From Terasakiella pusilla DSM 6293 (GTDB lineage Bacteria; Pseudomonadota; Alphaproteobacteria; Rhodospirillales; Terasakiellaceae), in NCBI RefSeq assembly GCF_000688235.1, contig NZ_JHYO01000016.1, positions 1 through 64,000 on the forward strand: a stretch of 64,000 nucleotides of DNA. The letters are read 5' to 3'. Shown here piece after piece: positions 35,312 to 45,600 of the stretch (position 1 is its first letter; each line of letters begins with the position of its first letter). The position numbers were made by a program, and so were the translations under genes. The notes beneath the pieces were generated by a model. It was not told where the DNA came from. It was given only the letters and a program-made list of their open reading frames with translations, and made no database searches.

Positions 35312-36232
35312 TTAATGCGATATGATCTGATCAAAGTGTGCCATACGTTCTGCATGGACAGTTTGGTAGATGTCCAGGAAGCCTCTTGCATTACGCGACA
35401 TAATCCGGCTTTGAGGATAAACCACGGCAAAGCCGATTTTAATATCGGGTTTAAAAGGGCGGATGTCGATTTTATCCATCCAGTCTTGCAGGTTATCAAA
35501 GAAGTAAAGGATGGATGCCCCGGTCCCTTTCGCGACGAGAGAGCAGACAGTTTCGATATTCCTGACTTCAATGCGGGACTTGTGATTGTTGACCTCTTGA
35601 AAGGATTTGTCGATCACATGGCGAATTTCTGAACCTAGTGGGAAGGTAATCATATTTTCATCTTCAAGGTCGCGCGCTGTGATATAGTCTTTATCAGAAA
35701 GACGATGGCCTTTAGGTAAGATGCAATAGCATGGCATATTGTTGGTCAGGACTTTTTTACCTAAGGCTTTATCAGCGCAGGGTAACGTAATAAAGCCAAG
35801 GTCGAAACCTTGATAGGTGAGCCATTCAAGGACGCGCTGTTTGGGGCGTGTTTCCCACAAAATATCGACTTTAGGGTGGGCGTGCTTAAAACGGGCGACA
35901 CTTTCGCACAGGATATCCCCGCTCATGGATGGCATGGCCAAAATACGTAAGACGCCAATATTGTTGTTACTGAGATAGGTCGCGGTCTGGCGGATCTGTT
36001 CTAGTCCGACAAAGGAACGTTCGACCTCGATTAACAGTTCTTCTGCTTCGGCAGTGGGGACCAGCCTGCCTTGTATACGGTCAAACAGACGAAGTTTGGT
36101 TTCGGCTTCCAAATCTGAGATCAGGCGGCTGACGGCGGGTTGGGAGATATTCATCATGTCAGCAGCGCCGCCAACGGTCTTCACTTCCATAAGGGCGTGA
36201 AAAGCTTCAACTTGACGGATGGTAATTCTCAC
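35312..36232 (-). CDS. LysR-family transcriptional regulator
   Basis: 306 residues. An N-terminal winged helix-turn-helix (about 1-60; RQVEAFHALMEVKTVGGAAD and MNISQPAVSRLISDLE) is followed by the substrate-binding-protein-like effector domain. It is divergent from the ABC importer operon and upstream of the oxidase operon on its own strand. A perfect palindrome lies 37 bp upstream of its start, so it probably coordinates uptake and oxidation of the same substrate and represses itself. Confidence 0.88.
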   Translation of the reverse strand: MRITIRQVEAFHALMEVKTVGGAADMMNISQPAVSRLISDLEAETKLRLFDRIQGRLVPTAEAEELLIEVERSFVGLEQIRQTATYLSNNNIGVLRILAMPSMSGDILCESVARFKHAHPKVDILWETRPKQRVLEWLTYQGFDLGFITLPCADKALGKKVLTNNMPCYCILPKGHRLSDKDYITARDLEDENMITFPLGSEIRHVIDKSFQEVNNHKSRIEVRNIETVCSLVAKGTGASILYFFDNLQDWMDKIDIRPFKPDIKIGFAVVYPQSRIMSRNARGFLDIYQTVHAERMAHFDQIISH

Positions 36233-36268
36233 AACGGGCCTCTATCTAATAAGAATACAACTAAGGAG

Positions 36269-36282
36269 ATGTTATATAACAT
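36269..36282. promoter_or_regulatory. Candidate LysR operator (perfect palindrome)
   Basis: ATGTTATATAACAT is a perfect 14-bp palindrome of the T-N(n)-A type bound by LysR proteins, 37 bp before the LysR start and 110 bp before the binding-protein start in the divergent region 36233-36392. Confidence 0.62.
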
Positions 36283-36392
36283 TTGATTATATGTGAATAT
36301 AAAAAACGTATTTGAGATTATGTTTTCGCTGTGTAACTTTTGTTTCATAAATAAATGCAACAGATACTAAATGAGCTTAAGCAGGAGATGTA

Positions 36393-37943
36393 ATGAAGAA
36401 GTTTGTGACGAAGACGGTTTCTTCTTTAGCGGTGTTGGCTGCAATGACAGCCGCACAGGTCGAAGCGAAAGAAGTTAAAACCATCAATATGGCCTACGGT
36501 TCCGCCAATGCCGGTAGTCTGGACCCCCATTTTTCGACAAAAAGTCAGGATAAAAACATCTTCGGCATGATGTTTAATGGTCTGGTCCGCTTTAAACCGG
36601 GCGATACCAACCCGGCAAATATTGAAGCAGATTTGGCGGAAAGCTGGACATCTAGCCCTGATGGTTTGGTTTGGACGTTCAAGCTGCGCAAAGGGGTGCA
36701 GTTCCACGCAGGTTTTGGCGAAATGACGGCTGAAGATGTGGTTTACTCCCTCAATCGTGCAAAAGATCCGAAAACATCTGCTGTTGCCAGTGATTATAAG
36801 TCCTTTAAAGACGTAAAGGCGCTGGACCCGTATACGGTTGAAATTACATTGAATAACCCGGTACCAAGCCTTTTGGGGCTGGTTGCAAACTATCATGGCG
36901 GCAATGTGGTTTCCAAAAAAGCGGACATGGAAGGGGACTTTAAAACCCATCCGGTTGGTACTGGTCCCTTTGCGTTTGTGGAATTTAAAAGCAAGCAATA
37001 TGTAAAACTGGCGGCACATAAAGAGTATTTCCGTGGCGCGCCTCAGGTTGACGAGATTGTTTATAGCTATGTCCCTGTGAATACATCACGCGAACTTGCC
37101 TTTAAAAAAGGGACGCTTGATGCGTTTTCCGGCACCCGCGAGGAACGCTGGGTGAACCGGATGTCACGCAATAAAAACATCAATATTGCTGTTTTTGCAC
37201 CAGGGGAATTGCGGACCCTTCACTTGAATACAAAGTCAGGCCCGTTGGCGGATGTGCGTGTGCGCCGTGCGATTGCCCATGCGATCGACCGTAAGGCCAT
37301 CACACAAATTATCGGCAATTCGGTGACCCGTCCCAACACATCGGTTATTCCGGTTGGATATTTGGGGCATACGCAGGAAGTCCCGCAATATGAACATGAT
37401 CTGGATAAAGCCAAAGCCCTGTTAAGCGAAGCAGGCTATGGTGATGGTGTAACGCTAGAGATCATCATTACCAAAAACGAAGCGTTGCTGAAGCCCATGC
37501 AAATTGTGCAGGCGCAATTGGCAAAGGCGAACATCAACCTTGTGATGAATGTGGTTGAGCATCCGGCGTTTCATGCGCAAATCCGTAAAGACTTAAGCCC
37601 GATGGTCCTTTATGGGGCGGCCCGTTTTCCGGTTGCGGATACGTATTTGACACAGTTTTATGAGTCAAAAAGCACGGTTGGCACCCCAACAGGCGTGACC
37701 AACTTCTCCCACTGTGATGTCGCGGACGATGAAATTCAGAAAGCGCGTGTTGAAACGGATCAGCAAAAGCAGCTGGACTATTGGAAAACGGCGCAAATCA
37801 AGATTTCAGAGAATGTCTGTTCTGTGCCTTTGTTTGAACAAATGCAGGTTTGGGGTATCTCCAAGGACATTGACTTCGGGTATGAATTTAATGGTTCTGT
37901 AAGCCTCGGCCCGATGTTCAACGAACAGACCACGAAGAAGTAG
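36393..37943 (+). CDS. ABC transporter substrate-binding protein, peptide/opine type (SBP_bac_5)
   Basis: 516 residues with a signal peptide (about 1-25, ending AQVEA). The family 5 pattern follows: INMAYGSANAGSLDPHFSTK, LAESWTSSPDGLVWTFKLRKG and VRRAIAHAIDRKAITQIIGN. These periplasmic proteins bind di- or oligopeptides, opines or similar amino compounds. AGGAG precedes the ATG. It heads a five-gene importer operon plus RidA. Confidence 0.9.
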   Translation: MKKFVTKTVSSLAVLAAMTAAQVEAKEVKTINMAYGSANAGSLDPHFSTKSQDKNIFGMMFNGLVRFKPGDTNPANIEADLAESWTSSPDGLVWTFKLRKGVQFHAGFGEMTAEDVVYSLNRAKDPKTSAVASDYKSFKDVKALDPYTVEITLNNPVPSLLGLVANYHGGNVVSKKADMEGDFKTHPVGTGPFAFVEFKSKQYVKLAAHKEYFRGAPQVDEIVYSYVPVNTSRELAFKKGTLDAFSGTREERWVNRMSRNKNINIAVFAPGELRTLHLNTKSGPLADVRVRRAIAHAIDRKAITQIIGNSVTRPNTSVIPVGYLGHTQEVPQYEHDLDKAKALLSEAGYGDGVTLEIIITKNEALLKPMQIVQAQLAKANINLVMNVVEHPAFHAQIRKDLSPMVLYGAARFPVADTYLTQFYESKSTVGTPTGVTNFSHCDVADDEIQKARVETDQQKQLDYWKTAQIKISENVCSVPLFEQMQVWGISKDIDFGYEFNGSVSLGPMFNEQTTKK

Positions 37944-37959
37944 AAAGAGTTTCCCAAAG

Positions 37960-38907
37960 ATGCTTGTCTTTACCTTAAAGCGCCTGCTGGCTTCCATACC
38001 AACGCTCTTTGCCGTTCTTACCGTTATTTTTGTACTGGTCAGGATTGTTCCCGGCGACCCGGCTCTAGCCGTGTTGGGGGATAGCGCAAGCGAAGAAGTC
38101 ATTCAGGAATTTCGTAAGTCCATCGGGATCGATAAGCCTCTTTGGGAACAATATCTGGTCTTTATGGGAGATGTTCTCCAAGGAAATCTGGGGCTGTCCA
38201 TGGCAACTGGTAAAACGGTTGTCGAGGAAGTGTCCAACGTGTTGCCCTACACGCTGGAACTCACCGTTGCCTCAATTATCATCGGTGTGGTCTTTGGTAT
38301 CCCGCTTGGTATTTTCTCCGCCATTTATCGAAATCACTTTTTTGATTATTTGGCACGGATGGTCTCATTGTTAGGGCTTAGCTTTCCGGCCTTTTACATC
38401 TCCATTCTGTTTATGATCTATCTGTCCGTTGAGTGGGACTGGTTCCCGGTCTTTAGTGAGTATATTCCGTGGTCCGACCCGTTAACCCGCCTATACCATC
38501 TGGCACTGCCCGCCTTAAGTCTGGGGGTGATCATGATTGGATATGTGGCGCGTACCAGTCGTTCTTCCATGCTGGAAGTCTTGGGCGAAGATTATATCCG
38601 TACCGCTAAATCAAAAGGATTGCCCCGCAATATGGTGGTCTTTAAACACGGGTTTCGAAATGCGTTAATTCCGATTTTGACCCTGACTGGCTTGTATCTT
38701 GGTCTGCTGATGGGGAACTCCGTGCTCACCGAGATTGTGTTTAACCGGCCCGGTCTGGGAGGTTTGATCGTGGGGTCGCTGGAAAGCCGGGATTACACCA
38801 TGCTTCAGGGGTTGATCGTGACCTATGCCTTCTTCATCGTTTTGGCCAACCTGATTACCGATATTTCCTATGGTCTGGTAGATCCGCGAGTAAAAAACAA
38901 TGATTAA
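37960..38907 (+). CDS. ABC transporter permease (DppB-like)
   Basis: A 315-residue inner-membrane permease with about six membrane segments. It has the N-terminal IVPGDPALAVLGDSAS block usual for DppB/OppB and the cytoplasmic coupling-loop signature around EDYIRTAKSKGLPRNMVVFKH. It lies 16 bp after the binding protein and overlaps the next permease by 8 bp. Confidence 0.9.
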   Translation: MLVFTLKRLLASIPTLFAVLTVIFVLVRIVPGDPALAVLGDSASEEVIQEFRKSIGIDKPLWEQYLVFMGDVLQGNLGLSMATGKTVVEEVSNVLPYTLELTVASIIIGVVFGIPLGIFSAIYRNHFFDYLARMVSLLGLSFPAFYISILFMIYLSVEWDWFPVFSEYIPWSDPLTRLYHLALPALSLGVIMIGYVARTSRSSMLEVLGEDYIRTAKSKGLPRNMVVFKHGFRNALIPILTLTGLYLGLLMGNSVLTEIVFNRPGLGGLIVGSLESRDYTMLQGLIVTYAFFIVLANLITDISYGLVDPRVKNND

Positions 38908-39769
38908 TACCCTTGCCCTAAATGTAAAAACTGCAACGGTTTCGACCTACCAGATCCTGAAAAGCAGCAAGCTCACCTGGATCGGGACATTAATTTTCGT
39001 GATTGTTACCTTGATGGCGGTCTTTGCACCGTACCTCACACCGTACGATCCGATTTCCCAAGATCCGTTGGCTGTATTGCAGGAGCCATCGGCCCTTCAC
39101 TGGATGGGAACAGACAGTTATGGACGCGACGTCTGGACCCGGATGCTGTATGGCGCGCGTATTTCTCTGTTTATCAGCGTGGTTGCGGTTGTGGCAGCGA
39201 TGATTATCGGCGGTGCCTTGGGGATTGTTGCCGGATATTATGGCGGACGTGTCGATATGATGATCATGCGTGTCATGGATATCATGTTGTCCTTCCCGAC
39301 ACTCATCATGGGGTTGATTGTGGTGGCGATGTTGGGCGCGTCCATGACGAATTTGGTGATCGCGATTGCGTTGACGGTTATCCCAAAGTTTGCCCGTGTT
39401 GCCCGTGCACCCACCCTGTCTGTAAAAAAACGTGAATATATCGAGGCGTGTTATGCCCTTGGATATTCAGATATCCGCATTATGGTCTTTCACATTTTAC
39501 CGAACGTCTTTGGCGAGGTGCTGGTGATCGGGTCTTTATGGATCGCAACCGCCATTCGCATTGAGGCATCCCTGAGCTTTATCGGTCTGGGCATCAAGCC
39601 ACCAACCCCGACGTGGGGCGGGATCATCCGGGAGGGGTTTAACAATTTCCTTGATGCCCCGTGGATTGCCACATATGCCGGTCTGGCAGTGTTGGTTGTC
39701 GTCTTCTCTTTGAATTTGATCGGTGATGGTGTTCGTGATGCCGTTGACCCTAAGCTGCGAGGTGAATAA
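38900..39769 (+). CDS. ABC transporter permease (DppC-like)
   Basis: A 289-residue permease, partner of the preceding one. It has the N-terminal LTPYDPISQDPLAVLQEPSA segment and GTDSYGRDVWTRMLYGARIS, characteristic of DppC/OppC. The coupling loop is around KREYIEACYALGYSDIRIM. It has about six membrane segments. It lies 2 bp before the first ATPase gene. Confidence 0.9.
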   Translation: MINTLALNVKTATVSTYQILKSSKLTWIGTLIFVIVTLMAVFAPYLTPYDPISQDPLAVLQEPSALHWMGTDSYGRDVWTRMLYGARISLFISVVAVVAAMIIGGALGIVAGYYGGRVDMMIMRVMDIMLSFPTLIMGLIVVAMLGASMTNLVIAIALTVIPKFARVARAPTLSVKKREYIEACYALGYSDIRIMVFHILPNVFGEVLVIGSLWIATAIRIEASLSFIGLGIKPPTPTWGGIIREGFNNFLDAPWIATYAGLAVLVVVFSLNLIGDGVRDAVDPKLRGE

Positions 39770-39771
39770 GA

Positions 39772-40740
39772 ATGACTGAACCGGTCTTCTGCGTAAAAGA
39801 TTTATCCATTTCGTTTAAGTTAAACGGTAAATGGTGTCAGGCGACGCAAAACGTCAATTTTGACCTGATGGAAAACGAAACACTTTGTATTGTGGGTGAA
39901 TCGGGGTGTGGCAAATCGATTACGGCCATGAGCTGTCTGGGTTTGTTGCCTAAAAAGAAGAATATCCATATCGAAGGTCAGGTGCTCTACAAAGGCGTGA
40001 ATCTGCTGGATTTGACGGAAAAAGAACTGAATGATTATCGCGGCGATGATTTGTCCATGATCTTTCAGGAACCGATGACCTCCCTGAACCCCGTCTTGAC
40101 GGTGGGGGAGCAAATCACCGAAAGTTTGCTTGTTCATAAATCCATGACCAAAGCTCAAGCGCGCGAAACCGGGATTGAGTTGTTAAATAAGGTCAAGATC
40201 CCGGAAGCAGAAAAACGTTTTTCGCAATATCCGCACCAGTTTAGTGGCGGGATGCGCCAGCGGGTGATGATTGCGATTGCCTTGGCATGTAAACCAACAG
40301 TCTTGTTTGCGGATGAACCAACAACAGCACTGGATGTGACCATTCAGGCGCAGGTGTTGCATTTGTTGAAAGAACTGCGCAGAGAAACCAAAATGTCCAT
40401 GGTGATGATCACCCATGATATGGGCGTCGTCGCATCTGTGGCGGATAAGGTTTTGGTTATGTATGGCGGGCAGGTGATTGAAAACAGTTCTTGTAAAGAC
40501 CTGTTTGAAGCCCCGAACCACCCTTATACCAAAGCCTTGTTGAATGCGATCCCGAGACCGGATCGTCATATCGACCATTTGACCTCTATTCCCGGTCAGG
40601 TGCCCACTTTAGCAGGGATGCCAAGCGGCTGTCGTTTCTCGACCCGATGCGAGTTGGTCAGCGATCAATGCGCTATGACCCCGGATGTTAACACAGTCGC
40701 GGGGCAGCAGTCCCACCATTATCGCTGCTGGAATGTGTAG
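39772..40740 (+). CDS. ABC transporter ATP-binding protein (DppD-like)
   Basis: 322 residues with Walker A GESGCGKS, signature SGGMRQRVMIA and Walker B LFADEPTTALDV. The C-terminal oligopeptide-transporter region has a cysteine cluster (GCRFSTRCELVSDQC) that may bind an iron-sulfur cluster, as in other DppD proteins. It hydrolyses ATP to drive import. It is followed by the second ATPase after 12 bp. Confidence 0.9.
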   Translation: MTEPVFCVKDLSISFKLNGKWCQATQNVNFDLMENETLCIVGESGCGKSITAMSCLGLLPKKKNIHIEGQVLYKGVNLLDLTEKELNDYRGDDLSMIFQEPMTSLNPVLTVGEQITESLLVHKSMTKAQARETGIELLNKVKIPEAEKRFSQYPHQFSGGMRQRVMIAIALACKPTVLFADEPTTALDVTIQAQVLHLLKELRRETKMSMVMITHDMGVVASVADKVLVMYGGQVIENSSCKDLFEAPNHPYTKALLNAIPRPDRHIDHLTSIPGQVPTLAGMPSGCRFSTRCELVSDQCAMTPDVNTVAGQQSHHYRCWNV

Positions 40741-40752
40741 GAGGCCCTGACA

Positions 40753-41730
40753 ATGCAGACACAAGACGAAATCATCCTTGATGTAAAAAAGATCAATAAA
40801 ACATTTCACAGCAAAAAAGGTTTTATAAACCCTGAAGTATTGAAAGTGCGTGCGGTCAATGACGTCAGCTTTCAGGTAAAAAAAGGGGAAGTATTTGGCA
40901 TCGTCGGTGAGTCCGGTTGCGGCAAATCGACCATTGGTAAATGTATTATGGACCTGATCCCCATTGATGATGGGGAGATGACCTTTAAAGGCAAAAACCT
41001 GCGCAACCTGTCCAAGGAAGATCGAGCGCAAGTGAAACAGGATTTGCAGATCATCTTTCAGGACCCCTATTCGTCCTTGAACCCGCGTAAACGCATCGGC
41101 CCGACCTTGATGGAACCGTTGCTGGTTTACAAAATTGCCAAAGATAAAGAGATGGCTGAAGAGATCGTTCAAGATATCTTCAAGGAAGTTGGCCTACCTG
41201 AACAGGCGTTTTGGAAGTTCCCGCATGAATTCAGTGGTGGTCAGCGTCAACGGATTGCAATTGCACGTTCTCTGATCCTTAATCCTGATCTGATCGTTGC
41301 GGATGAGGCGGTTTCAGCCCTTGATGTGTCTATTCAGGCGCAAATTCTGTTGTTGCTGAAAAATCTGAAGCAGCAACGCGACCTAAGTTACATTTTCATC
41401 TCCCATGATATGGGGGTGATCCGGTATTTTTGTGATCGTGTGGCAGTGGCCTATCTGGGCCAAATCGTCGAGATCCAGTCCGTACCGGATATTTTTGAAC
41501 GCCCCGCCCATCCCTATACCAAAACGTTGAAGGAAGCCTCGCCGGTCCCGTCATATGATCCGGATAGGACTTTTAATGTGCTGGAAGGTGAACTCCCGTC
41601 ACCGTCCAACCTCCCCAGCGGTTGTTATTTTCATGGCCGTTGTCCCAAAGCAACTGAACACTGTACCAAGGTGATGCCCGACCTGATGCCCTATAAAGAC
41701 GGCATGGTCCGGTGTCACCACCCAGAATAA
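40753..41730 (+). CDS. ABC transporter ATP-binding protein (DppF-like)
   Basis: 325 residues with Walker A GESGCGKSTIGK, signature SGGQRQRIAIARSL, Walker B VADEAVSALDVSIQ, and the oligopeptide-type C-terminal cysteines GCYFHGRCPKATEHC. It pairs with the preceding ATPase. The gene is 10 bp from the RidA gene. Confidence 0.9.
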   Translation: MQTQDEIILDVKKINKTFHSKKGFINPEVLKVRAVNDVSFQVKKGEVFGIVGESGCGKSTIGKCIMDLIPIDDGEMTFKGKNLRNLSKEDRAQVKQDLQIIFQDPYSSLNPRKRIGPTLMEPLLVYKIAKDKEMAEEIVQDIFKEVGLPEQAFWKFPHEFSGGQRQRIAIARSLILNPDLIVADEAVSALDVSIQAQILLLLKNLKQQRDLSYIFISHDMGVIRYFCDRVAVAYLGQIVEIQSVPDIFERPAHPYTKTLKEASPVPSYDPDRTFNVLEGELPSPSNLPSGCYFHGRCPKATEHCTKVMPDLMPYKDGMVRCHHPE

Positions 41731-41740
41731 AGGATAAAAA

Positions 41741-42082
41741 ATGATCGAACGTTTCCATACAACCGAACGCCGCAGCAAAATCGTTAAACATAACGGGGTT
41801 GTGTACTTGTGCGGTCAAGTCGGTGAGGGTGAGACTATTACCGAACAAACTGAAGAGTGTATTCGTCGCATTGAAGCGTTGCTGGAAGAAGCGGGGTCTT
41901 CACCGGATCGCATCTTGCAAGCAGTGATCTGGCTGTCGGATATGAAGCACTTTCAGGGCATGAATGCAGTGTGGGATGCATGGGTCCCAGAAGGGCACGC
42001 CCCAGCCAGAGCCTGTGGGGAGGCCAAGCTGGCCCGTGAAGCTTTAATGGTTGAAATCATCATTACGGCGGCTTGTGATTAA
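41741..42082 (+). CDS. RidA-family reactive imine/enamine deaminase
   Basis: 113 residues, RidA/YjgF fold, with [10 protein letters not shown] and the conserved arginine region [19 protein letters not shown] near the C-terminus. RidA proteins hydrolyse enamines and imines made by PLP enzymes and flavin amine oxidases. Placed in the importer operon next to two amine-oxidising flavoproteins, it probably clears the imine product. A terminator follows 31 bp later. Confidence 0.87.
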   Translation: MIERFHTTERRSKIVKHNGVVYLCGQVGEGETITEQTEECIRRIEALLEEAGSSPDRILQAVIWLSDMKHFQGMNAVWDAWVPEGHAPARACGEAKLAREALMVEIIITAACD

Positions 42083-42112
42083 GGTCGTTAGACCATTTTC
42101 AAGTTTCTCAAG

Positions 42113-42140
42113 AAGGTCTCGCTTTAGCGAGGCCTTTTTT
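42113..42140 (+). terminator. Rho-independent terminator after the importer operon
   Basis: A 10-bp stem with one G-T pair (AAGGTCTCGC at 42113-42122 with GCGAGGCCTT at 42127-42136), a TTTA loop and a run of six Ts. Confidence 0.88.
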
Positions 42141-42160
42141 GTGAGCGAAGATTAGGAGGA

Positions 42161-42316
42161 GTGGCATACAAAGCTATTGTTCTTCGAAAATCTGCAAAAG
42201 GCGTTATTTTCCATTCGGATTGCGGTAGTCAATATTGCTCAAAAAATTCCGTAAACTGTTGGCAAAAAAAGTTTGAACAGTCTATGTCCGGCACGGGGAA
42301 TTGTTCAAATATATAA
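42161..42316 (+). pseudogene. IS3-family transposase (OrfB) fragment
   Basis: The frame through 42173-42316 reads IVLRKSAKGVIFHSDCGSQY, then CSKNS, and ends EQSMSGTGNCSN and a stop. This is the second half of an IS3-family integrase core (canonical GLIFHSDRGSQYCS and QSMSGKGNC) with a Cys in place of the usual Arg after HSD. The rest of the transposase and the terminal repeats are missing or unrecognisable, so it is a dead fragment lying just after the importer terminator and before the giant-adhesin gene. Confidence 0.8.
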
Positions 42317-42678
42317 ACGGGTTCTACAATGCTCGCTGCCGTTAGCCCCATCAAGTGTGATAGACGGGCTGCCTAAATGAGTGAGACACACTCCACTTTT
42401 TGTGTACATGTGCAGTAAAGCAACCTACATAGTTGAAACGGGTGAGAGACAGAAAATTATTCGCAAGCATAACTTAATTAACGCAGTGCCTGAAAATTAA
42501 AGTAAGGCTGATGGGCGCTTACTATTGATTGAAAAAAGGGTTGAAACGATAAAATGCAGTGTTTTTAAATGCCTTTTTCATAAAATTTTATATTTATTGT
42601 AGACTTGTGCCGCATCATATGGTTGTGTTGCTCAATGCAAGATTGAAAGCGTTTGATGCTTGGGGTAGTAGGGGCAAT
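42317..42678 (+). other. Leader region of the giant surface protein gene
   Basis: About 360 bp without a supported gene. It presumably carries the promoter of the adhesin/export operon. I see AT-rich tracts around 42470-42600 but no clear -35/-10 pair or operator. A GTG-started extension of the adhesin frame to 42559 is possible, but it would add a hydrophobic-cysteine segment with no ribosome site. Confidence 0.5.
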
Positions 42679-45600
42679 ATGAATTTAGTTAGAAAGTGGA
42701 TGTATGACCGCGCTTCCAAGAGCTCGGAAAACGGGACAATTCAAGGTAATAAAAAACCCTTGGGATATATGCTGGAGCCGCGGATTATGTTTGATGCGGC
42801 GGCTGTATCAACAGTAGTTGAAACATTCGATCAAACGCCCCTTGAGCAAACCACCGAAACAGACGACAGCAACAATGAGGCTTCACCTGCAGAAGATTTA
42901 GTGGCGCTCTTTTCTGGTCGACATGAAGTTGCTGTCATTGACGCTGGCATTGAAGATTATCAATCTCTGCTCAAGGATATACCCTCAAGTATGCAAGTGA
43001 TTGTACTGGAAGAAGGTTCTGGTATTGATGATATTGCAGATATTCTTAAAGACTATTCTGACTTAGATGCGGTTCATGTGTTCACCCACGGATCAACGGG
43101 GGCTCTCAACTTTTCCGGTGGGTCTTTTACGCTACAAGATATTTCGGCGAATCAAGAAACTCTGGCAATAATTGGGCAAGCCATGAGTCCTGCCGGTGAC
43201 CTGTTGCTCTATGGGTGTAATGTTGGCACCGATGGGCAAGGCGCAGCGTTTTTGGAGGCTTTGGCCATCGCCACAAACGCGGATGTTGCCGGATCTGATG
43301 ATTTAACGGGGCATGAAACCCTGAACGCTGATTGGGATCTAGAGGTTCAGGTCGGTGACATTGAAACGCGAGTTCCTTTCAGCTTACATACGTCGGCATC
43401 ATTTCAAGGGACCTTGGCGGCTCCTTCCCCGGGGACGGTCACATTTGGTTCCTCACAGGTTTTGCTCCAAAACTCAACAGATAACCCGTCAGTTTCAAAC
43501 GTTTTGTCTTCCGGGTTGGATGTGTCCGTGGATGATGCTTCCGATGACACACGTATTCTGACAGCTCTACATGGTGGTATTTCTTCAAACGCCTCTGACT
43601 ATGTGCTCAAAATTGATAATACGAGCCAAAGTGGGAAATTTAATTCTATTTCATTCTCGAGTAATGACGGGTCTGAATTTGGGATTACGTCCATGCAGTT
43701 TGCAATGAATACTGGGTCTGGCCCCCAGTCTATTACGATTACGGGCTATAAGGATGGGGTTGCGACTTCAGGAAGTATTACGGCCACATATACCTCTGCA
43801 GCCGCAAATACAATTGATTTCGCGACAGCGGGTGGTTTTACGAATGTTGATGAAATACGCATATCACCTGCCAGCTCGGCAGTCAGTATGACTATGTATT
43901 TTGACGATTTAGCTATTGTCGCTGCTGCGACGTCTAATGACCTTCCTGAACTTGGCGGCACCCCCGCGGACGATACCGCAACAGAAGATGTGGCAACAGC
44001 GATTGATTTATCTGCATATAATGTGTCGGATGGCAATGGGGACAACATTACGCTGACATTGGCGGTGGACAGAGGAACGATTGCGTCAATAGATGGGAAT
44101 GGAACCACATCTGGGGTGACGGTGAGTGCTTCGGGGACAGGATCCATGACCTTGTCCGGTTCGGCAGCTGATTTGAATAGCTACCTCAATGACACCAGCA
44201 AAATCACTTATACCACAGCAGCCAATGACACGACGTCCGCAACATTAACAGTTACTCCAAATGATGGTGCCGGCGATGGAACGGCTGATACGGTTAGCAT
44301 TTCTATTACAGCGGTAAACGATGTGCCTACGGTGTCGGGTGCCCCCAGTGACGTTAGTGTCACAGAAGATACAGAAAGTAATGTTGACCTTTCTGCCATG
44401 AGCTTTGCAGATGTTGATGGTGACAGCCTTACTGTGACCCTCACAGCCAGCGCGGGGACTTTCTCAATACCTGCTGATGGCGCCGGTGTCGGGAGTGGCG
44501 TGAGCGAAACGCTGGTTAATTCGACAACGATCACCCTTACGGGGACAGCGGCAGATATCAATACGTATCTGGATACTGCGAGCAATATTAAATACACAGC
44601 AGCATCCAATGTGAGTGGTCAAGATCAAGCAACCATAACCGTGAGCGCAACGGACGGCAATGGTGGTAATCTGGCATCGAACCCATCTGTTAATATTGAT
44701 GTGGCGGCCGCAAACGATGTGCCTGTTTTTGCAAACCTAGATGGGACGCCGACCTTTACAGAAGATGGTTCTGCGACAATTCTGGATGCCAATGTCACAG
44801 TATCTGACCTAGAACTTGATAGTCTACAAGGTGGCAATGGGAATTATGCAGGCGCAACACTTTTGCTGGTTCGCAATGGCGGTGCCAATAGTGAAGATAC
44901 CTATTCTATTCAAACAGGTGGGAGCTTAACCGTTGCAGGGAGTACGATCTCTGCCGGTGGGAATGTTATTGCCAGCTTTGACACAAGCTCAGCGGGGCAG
45001 TTAACCGTCACTTTCCAAAATAACGGGACGGTACCAACAACGGCCCTAGTTAATGAGGTGATGCAGGCCATCCGTTATTCCAATAGCTCAAATGATCCCT
45101 CCTCTTCGGTCCAGATTAATTGGACCTTTTCTGATGGCAACAGTGGCAACGCGCAGGGAACAGGGAATAATCCGGGAACAGCTTCCGGTTCAGTTACGGT
45201 TAGCAACACCAATGTAAATGATGCACCAACCTTAAGTGCAACCGGTCAAAATCCAACCTATGTTGAGGGCGCAGCAGCTTCTGACCTCTTCTCCGCTGTA
45301 TCAGCCAGTACTGTTGAAGCCGCAGATCGTTTCAGTTCAATGAGCCTAACGGTCACGAATGTATCTGATGGTGCTTCAGAAATCCTGCGTATTGATGGGA
45401 CGGATCTCGCTTTAACAAATGGCAATTCGGTCAATACCGGCGTTAACAATCTTAATATTTCTGTTTCTGTGACTGGGACGACCGCAACGGTGTCCTTCTC
45501 GGGGGTATCACTAACCGGTGCGCAGATGCAAACCCTTATTGATTCACTTACTTATCGTAATTCATCGGATAACCCAACAACTGCAGGCAACCGCGTTGTA

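Noticed and set aside
42120-42136. tRNA-like stem in the GGTCTCGCTTTAGCGAGGCC region
   Set aside because: It is a simple terminator hairpin with a six-T tract; there is no cloverleaf. I found no tRNA, rRNA or CRISPR array in the window.
42559-42678. Upstream GTG-started extension of the giant surface protein as a signal peptide
   Set aside because: The extra 40 residues are hydrophobic at first but lack a cleavage site and a ribosome site. The ATG at 42679 has AGGGG and places the LEPRIMFDAAA motif near the N-terminus.
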